Part shown: positions 58,540 to 64,000 of the stretch, in pieces
Position numbering within the stretch: position 1 is the first letter of the stretch
Layout of the letters: the number at the start of each line of letters is the position of its first letter
Assembly (NCBI GenBank): GCA_022393335.1
Contig: JAJEKB010021035.1
Span: 1,370,780 to 1,434,779 of the forward strand
Reading direction: 5' to 3'
DNA length: 64,000 nucleotides
DNA from: Macrotrachela quadricornifera
Taxonomy: Eukaryota > Rotifera > Eurotatoria > Philodinida > Philodinidae
Program-made: the position numbers and the translations under genes
The notes under the pieces: model-generated
The model's database searches: none
The model's input: only the letters and a program-made list of their open reading frames with translations
What the model was told of the DNA's origin: nothing

Positions 58540-58800
58540 ATTATGAACGGGTTCTAATAGTGCTCGACTAGCCTTGTTTGCCATATCTGTGATTGATAGT
58601 TCTAATAAATGTCTCAAAATGAAAAATCTATTGTGATGACTTCATGCTCTAGATGAAGTTCTATAACCTTCAAACCAAAACTCTCTGAGAAACATATCAG
58701 AATTTTCGAATGATGAACTCCTACTCAGTCTCTCGTGAGTTTATTGATAAGCTTCATTTTAGTGAAGTTTTGCTCGCATATTTTCGTTAAAGTAGCTACA
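58540..58800 (-). pseudogene. Possible hAT transposase C-terminal remnant
   Basis: Minus-strand pieces in different frames read NFTKMKLINKLTRD, then HLEHEVI, then LELSITDMANKASRALLE. They are in the order and style of the C-terminal dimerisation region of hAT/ZMYM-type transposases. Stops and frameshifts interrupt them. Similarity is short and recalled, so the call is tentative. The plus-strand frame 58735-59040 overlaps and is not supported. Confidence 0.3.
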
Positions 58801-59929
58801 TCACTACACAAAACTCTTTCTGTTCTCTTCACTTATATACTATCGTACGTTGCATCGATTTTATTATCGAGTAGATATAAAACAGGAGAGTTTAATTTCA
58901 ATATAATTTGTATACCATATAACAATAAACATCTCATGTCATATATTTACTCGATAACAAATTTCATAAAGAATGAGACAAAACACAAGGAAAGAGAGGA
59001 ATGGGATTTCTTCGAAAGTATAATTTCGATGATTTATTAAGATGACAGAAATTCAAGCATAACGAGTGATAAATAGTCCAGCAATCGACGATCTTACCCT
59101 AATCTTTCCTTTGAAAAGAGTTTTGGCTAAGGTTTAAAATCAAAAGAATCTTGTCTGAAAATTCTGAATAAACAGAAACTGCAAAGAAATACAAGATATT
59201 TTAAATTTCTTATTGTTCAGACAAAATTTTTGTAAGAGAAAAGAAAAAGATTCTTCTCAGTTTCCCAAGATGAACAGTACATGATGTCTTCTCTATATAG
59301 TCATATATCAAAAACGATGTTTGAACATTATTTAGTCATTATTAATTCAATAACTAGTGCAGCATCACTTCGAATATGTACTTTTTCTAGAACGTTCAAC
59401 TCGTTATCAAACAGCATGTAGCTGCTCTATTTCAATTAGATGAAGGGAAAATGTTCTCATTCGATTTAGAGAAAACAATCGACTGTATACTATTTCTTTT
59501 AAGATTTTTTAAAATAAATCATGCTTATTGAATACATTTCAGTATTTTATTAATCAATCGTTCTATCTAGTTCATATTTTTTAGATATTCTTTTATTATG
59601 AACGAAAGGGTTTTATTAATTGACGATAGAAATCCTAGATGCAGACGTCAATGATAACGTTAGAAAAAAAGGAAATATTTTTTTTAATAGAAATTTTATG
59701 TTTCTCGTTGTGTTAAAAACTAAAACTAAAATTATTTTTTATATTTTACATTTTTTGTATATGGTGTGCAAAAGTCATAATAAAATCGTATAAAAAAAAA
59801 TAATAATAGTAGCCGATAAAAGGCCTTTTCAATATGGCAAGAATCTTGTCTAATAACCAAGGAAAACAAGAACCTGGAAGGAAAGCGACAAGATCGTCGA
59901 TTGGCAAAAGAGAAGATATTATTTGATTG

Positions 59930-60470
59930 CTTGTTTTGTTGAAATTTTGAATTTGTTATTAAATATGAATTACAAATAACTGATTCATAATATTTTGCGT
60001 ATCTAACTATAATTTAATTTAAAATATAATAATAATAATAATAATAATAATCATAGGTCTTTTTATTAATATTAACAAGATGAGAAAATAATAGAGTATA
60101 TATAGTAGTTTTACTAGTTTTATATAAATTCCATCAATTATTATTATATATTAAATTAAATTATAGTTAGATACGCAAAATATTATGAATCAGTTATTTG
60201 TAATTCATATTCGATAACAAATTCAAAATTTTAACAAATCCAGCAATTAAATAATATCTTTTCTTTTTCTCTCTTATTTTCTTCTACTGAAGATGTAATG
60301 ACATTTGACATGTCGAAAGCTCTAGTTTATTTTCTTTATTATAACTCTATTTGTTCTTTTAAATTATATAAAACTAGTAAAACTACTATATATACTGTAC
60401 TAATTTGTCATCTTAACAATATTAACCAAAAGACCTATGATTATTATTATGATTATATATTATAATAATT
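59930..60470. repeat. Overlapping inverted repeats around an AAT microsatellite
   Basis: The segment 59944-60025 pairs with 60163-60235 (both hold ACAAATAACTGATTCATAAT or its complement). The segment 60050-60135 pairs with 60360-60445 (AAAACTAGTAAAACTACTAT or its complement). The two pairs interlock in the order A-B-A'-B', not nested. An ATA/ATT microsatellite lies at 60027-60050. Confidence 0.65.
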
Positions 60471-60497
60471 GCTTTGCTATTTACTTTTAGCTTAGAA

Positions 60498-60621
60498 CCC
60501 AGAACGTGAATTACGACGTCGTGTATGACCGTACACTTGACACCTGCATTACGACCGTATTTTCGTCGTATACGGTCGTAATTCAGATGTCAAGTATACG
60601 ATCGTGCGTCTTTGACCTGGG
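60498..60621. repeat. 124-bp palindromic element
   Basis: It runs from CCCAGAACGTGAATTACGAC to a complement ending GACCTGGG. The centre is ACGACCGTAT, a short loop, then ATACGGTCGT. The GC content and CpG count are higher than in the neighbourhood. It may be a MITE; no target duplication was read. Confidence 0.65.
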
Positions 60622-61007
60622 AATCGATCTGTTTTCCAGATGAATGTCATAAAGTAGACCTTTATACATTATTTAGATTAGTCGAAAATAATTTAAAATA
60701 TTTTTAATCGATGTGAAGTTAGCATGATGATCAATCAAAAAGCTTTAAAAATCGATCAATAGGATTTCGTCCATGAAATACCAAAAACAAATCCTTAGTT
60801 ACTACCTCATGCATCACTCTCATACAACTTCTCCACCACACTCGTATATAACAAAACACACGCTGATCGAAAAAACCAATAATTCAAGCTTCTACTGAAA
60901 TCTAACAAAGATTCTCATCACGCTCCCAACACTAATCTCAAACAAAAAAAACGACTTACAAAACTCTAATAATTTTTTTTCAATCCATTCCGTCAATTAG
61001 GCAGTAC

Positions 61008-62040
61008 CACTTGAAAGAGAATTTAATTCTCTATCGAATTAACCATATTCTATTCCTGGGAAAACGAAAGTAGAAGTAAAATTCTCTCATGATGAGTCTT
61101 TGATCATTGTCCAAGTGGTCATATACAAAAAAAAAGAAAGCTGTCCTTCCAAAGGTTCTCTCGACAATGAAAATGGTACAATTCGACAGAGAATTAGATT
61201 CTCTATCGAATGGTACTATTTTAAGTCATGGAAAAACCTTTGAAGGACAGTTTTATTTTTTTTTATATACGGCTACCTGTACAATGATGAATGGCTCATT
61301 ATGAGAGAGTTCTACACTTGCTTTCGTTTTTTCGTGAATATAATATGGTGGAATCGATAGAAAATTAAATTCTCTATCGAATCGCACCATTTTAAGTTAC
61401 GGGAAAAAATTTCAAAGGACAGTTTCTTCATGTTTTCTTATGGATGGCCAATGACTCAATATGAGAGAATTTCACTCTTGCTTCCGTTTTCCCGTTTATA
61501 GAATATGGTGCACTAGATAGAGAATTGAATTGTCTATTAAATGGTACTATTATAACCTACAGGAAAACATTTCCAAGGGTTGTTTTTAATTTTTTTTTTC
61601 TTGTACAGAATCACCTATACTATGGTCGATGAGTTATTATGAGAGAATTTCACACTTGTTTTCGTTTTCCCGTGAATAGAATGTGATGCATTCTATAGAG
61701 AAATGAATTCTTTATCGAATGGTACGATTTTCAGTCACGGGAAAACATTACGAAGGACAGTTTTTCATTTTTCCTTATAAATGACCTCCTGCACAATAAT
61801 CAATGGCTCAATATGAGAGAATTTTGCTCTTGCCTTGGTTTTCCCATCAATCGAAACTAATGGATTGGGTAGAGAAGAAAATTTTCTACCGAATGATACT
61901 GCTTTAACTCTAGGGAAAATGTCTGAAATGAAAATTTATCAAGTTTTTGTTAGTGTATCTGGTTCTGCTTTGAGAATAGTGTTAGAAGCGCGATGTGAAT
62001 ATGATTTTGGTTTGACTATAATGTTGAATCAGTAATTTGT
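61008..62040. repeat. Tandem array, about 160-180-bp unit, with one inverted unit
   Basis: About five units in the same orientation start near 61170, 61346, 61505, 61680 and 61855. Each carries AGAGAATTNNATTCTCTATC (itself a palindrome), then GGGAAAACA, AAGGACAGTTT and ATGAGAGAATT. A partial unit at 61008-61130 is inverted relative to the rest. Frames at 61107-61304 and 61835-62035 are repeat-derived. Confidence 0.8.
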
Positions 62041-62810
62041 GTGGTCTGTGGATCTTTAGAGATATAATGGGTTACTAGAGAAATTGTGTCAGAATACTGG
62101 TTGTGCTTTTAACTAAGGATCCTTTGTTGGTATTTTATCGACGAAATTCGATTGGTCGATTTTCACAGCTATCTGATTGGTTGTCGTGCTAGTGTGACGT
62201 CGATCGAAATGTTTATGTCGTATTGAATTTGTGTTCGTTGAAAGATTGTTCGACAGTGTTGCGCCGTCGCAAAATTCAATAAAGAATGGTGAGAAATTGT
62301 TTGATTACGAAGGAAAGACAATTATCTTATATAACTATGAAGAACAATATCCATATTTCTTATCCTCCATAATGGTGTTATCATAAACATAGTTTTTTAT
62401 TGTTCTGTCATCAACCAATAGAATTTCTTTCAATGTCGTGCTAGCTTCACATCGATCAAAAATTTAGTTTTGATATAAGCTCAAAATGCAACGACTTTAA
62501 TTCAAAATAAAATAAAATTTTAATATTAAAAAGAAAAAGGTTCTGTTGATTTTAAATAATTTATAATTTATCTGCGTATTTAATATTCTTTCTTCTGAAT
62601 TTGAATCAATTATTCCCAGTTCGTATTTATGGAAAAAAATTCTTCAAACAAAAAAACATCCTAAATTTATTTGGTTCAATTGCGTCTAACTACTTTTTAT
62701 TCTATAATAGTTTTTTAGTTCATACCAAAACTAGAAAAGACTGAGTAAAATTGCATTAAATAACGTCTCAGAGTGTCTATTCATATATAAAAGTTAGTTA
62801 TTTGATTGTA

Positions 62811-63258
62811 TGGTTCAATTGGCTAAATGATGGGTAAGTAGCATATTGTATGCATGTTCGAATCTAACCTTCTGCATTACATACATCCATTTAGACTAGT
62901 CCAGACTAGACTATATATAAGACTAGAACTCGTCTAGTCCTAGGTAGCGTCCCGGACGTCCTTACTTTTTCAAATTTAAATTTCCATGACTAGTCTTTTT
63001 CTCGAAAAGTCTTCCTCTTGGTCCACTCTACATATTATCGACTTTGTACTAGTCATAGACGAGTCCTTTTTGGTAAAGAGACTAGTCCTGTTAAACATAA
63101 TGACGCCCGTCAATTATATAGGCAGGATGGGTACGTTGGACCATAAATGATTTCAGACTAGTCCAGGAGGAGGACTTTCTGAGAAAAAGACTAGACCTGG
63201 CATAGAGTCTTGACTAGAAAAATTACTAGTCTTTTTGCTAGTCCTTTGCTCGCCTGGG
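62811..63258 (+). mobile_element. tRNA-headed SINE-like element with foldback tail, copy 2
   Basis: The A-box-like TGGTTCAATTGGC (62811-62823) and B-box TGTTCGAATCT (62855-62865) are clearer than in copy 1. The body repeats GACTAGTC motifs with a foldback, and the end is GCTCGCCTGGG as in copy 1. It abuts the duplicated protease 3' flank, so it may mark that duplication's breakpoint. Confidence 0.7.
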
Positions 63259-63729
63259 CACCATGATGGTTAATGAGTCTGATTCCATCTTAAAAAACAC
63301 ACCGATATGTTGACACATTACTGGTTAGAAAAGAACTATTGAATGCGCGCCGTTAAACGAAGATGTAAATATTTCACCTCAATGATCAACAAACGAACCA
63401 ATCAAATTGAAGCTATTCGTAAAAGGAATGATCTTTTTCACCAAATAAGTCTGGCTTGTAACATCATGTCTTTTAAAAATCTACGCTAAAGTCAAGGGGT
63501 AGTGTCAGTTTCGAGCGTTTTTTTCTTTCTAAACAATAGATCTAAGAATTTCGACAAAATCATCAAAACATGATTCACAACATTCTCTATTTACGAGTAC
63601 TAAAAATGTCATTTCTAGGCTTCAGAATCAACTGTATCATCGTAAAGATCTATTAAGTCACAAATAGACAAGGACGAGATTGTTCCTGAAGATTTGTTCC
63701 CGTCCCCACTCTCAAAGCATCAAGAGAGA
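63259..63729. repeat. Duplicated 3' flank of the protease gene
   Basis: It matches 46777-47169 closely and in the same orientation, from CACCAT(G/A)AT(G/A) onward. It keeps about 80 bp near 63330-63410 that the other copy lacks. Confidence 0.8.
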
Positions 63730-64000
63730 TTAACGTAAATTTTCACTTCTTGCATAGGCTATTGAATTTTGTGTTAAAATTCTTGCCTCTGATTGTTTGG
63801 CTTCGTTACACGAAATTACGATAAAGTGTTTACACTCCATTTCAAATCGAATGAAACCATCATCGTTTTTATTTGATATATCATCAATTAATTCTGCTAG
63901 ATGTTTAATATTCTTAATTTCAGTACCATTGACAGTTTTTAATACAGAATATATAACGTTTGGATCTATTCCATAATTAACATCATCAACAAGTATTTTG
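63730..64000 (-). CDS. Second DEG9-like protease copy, 3' end, cut by window edge
   Basis: Homologous to the last 90 codons of exon 5 of the protease at 47170-55270, ending in the same TAA (63732-63730). The frame is open across the visible part. Replacements include Arg-Asp to Ile-Tyr (GTTATATATTCT region near 63950). Whether the rest of the gene exists cannot be seen. Confidence 0.7.
   Translation of the reverse strand, partial: KILVDDVNYGIDPNVIYSVLKTVNGTEIKNIKHLAELIDDISNKNDDGFIRFEMECKHFIVISCNEAKQSEARILTQNSIAYARSENLR

Overview
The window is AT-rich eukaryotic DNA with few genes. Most of its 64 kb is transposon-derived. Short introns (51, 55 and 61 nt with GT..AG ends), NHL-repeat genes, KCTD-type BTB proteins, a divergent rhodopsin-like receptor and a plant-type DEG9-like protease together suggest a bdelloid rotifer, most like Rotaria. 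That assignment rests on recalled family content, not on a database search.

Six loci look potentially functional: a tandem BTB/T1 protein (1594-2454, +); two six-repeat NHL genes in convergent inverted duplication (10650-11560 + and 15973-16886 -); a small secreted six-cysteine protein (24552-24871, -); a rhodopsin-like GPCR with a 51-nt read-through intron (31935-32999, +); a cluster of coiled-coil plus G-domain GTPases; and a five-exon DEG9-like serine protease (47170-55270, -). A second copy of the protease 3' end runs off the right edge (63730-64000).

The GTPase cluster (33.7-43 kb) has four members. Copy A (33755-35428) has a hAT-type insertion in its last coding codons. Copy B (about 35750-36580, minus) is a pseudogene. 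Copies C (37411-38822) and D (41914-42932) look intact and are tandem duplicates. A 1.9 kb hAT-like element separates C from D, and a decayed dynamin-like fragment lies just beyond D. I infer a birth-and-death GTPase cluster, possibly of the kind used in cell-autonomous defence; the sequence does not prove that role.

Mobile DNA forms most of the rest. Three hAT-type elements have clean 8-bp target duplications (6825-8709, 34668-35369, 39410-41288). Two solo LTRs of one family have 5-bp duplications (7122-7391, 45996-46364). There are TTAA-flanked piggyBac-type elements (18204-21411, 18791-19383, 49334-50278), a deleted piggyBac transposase, a mariner remnant, a SWIM/MULE remnant, and a nearly complete Ginger/KRBA2-like element inside intron 1 of the protease gene. 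Two copies of an unusual element join a tRNA-like Pol III promoter to a foldback tail. Foldback and tandem arrays occupy 12.2-13.4, 17.5-21.4 and 59.9-62.0 kb. No rRNA, tRNA gene or CRISPR array was seen.
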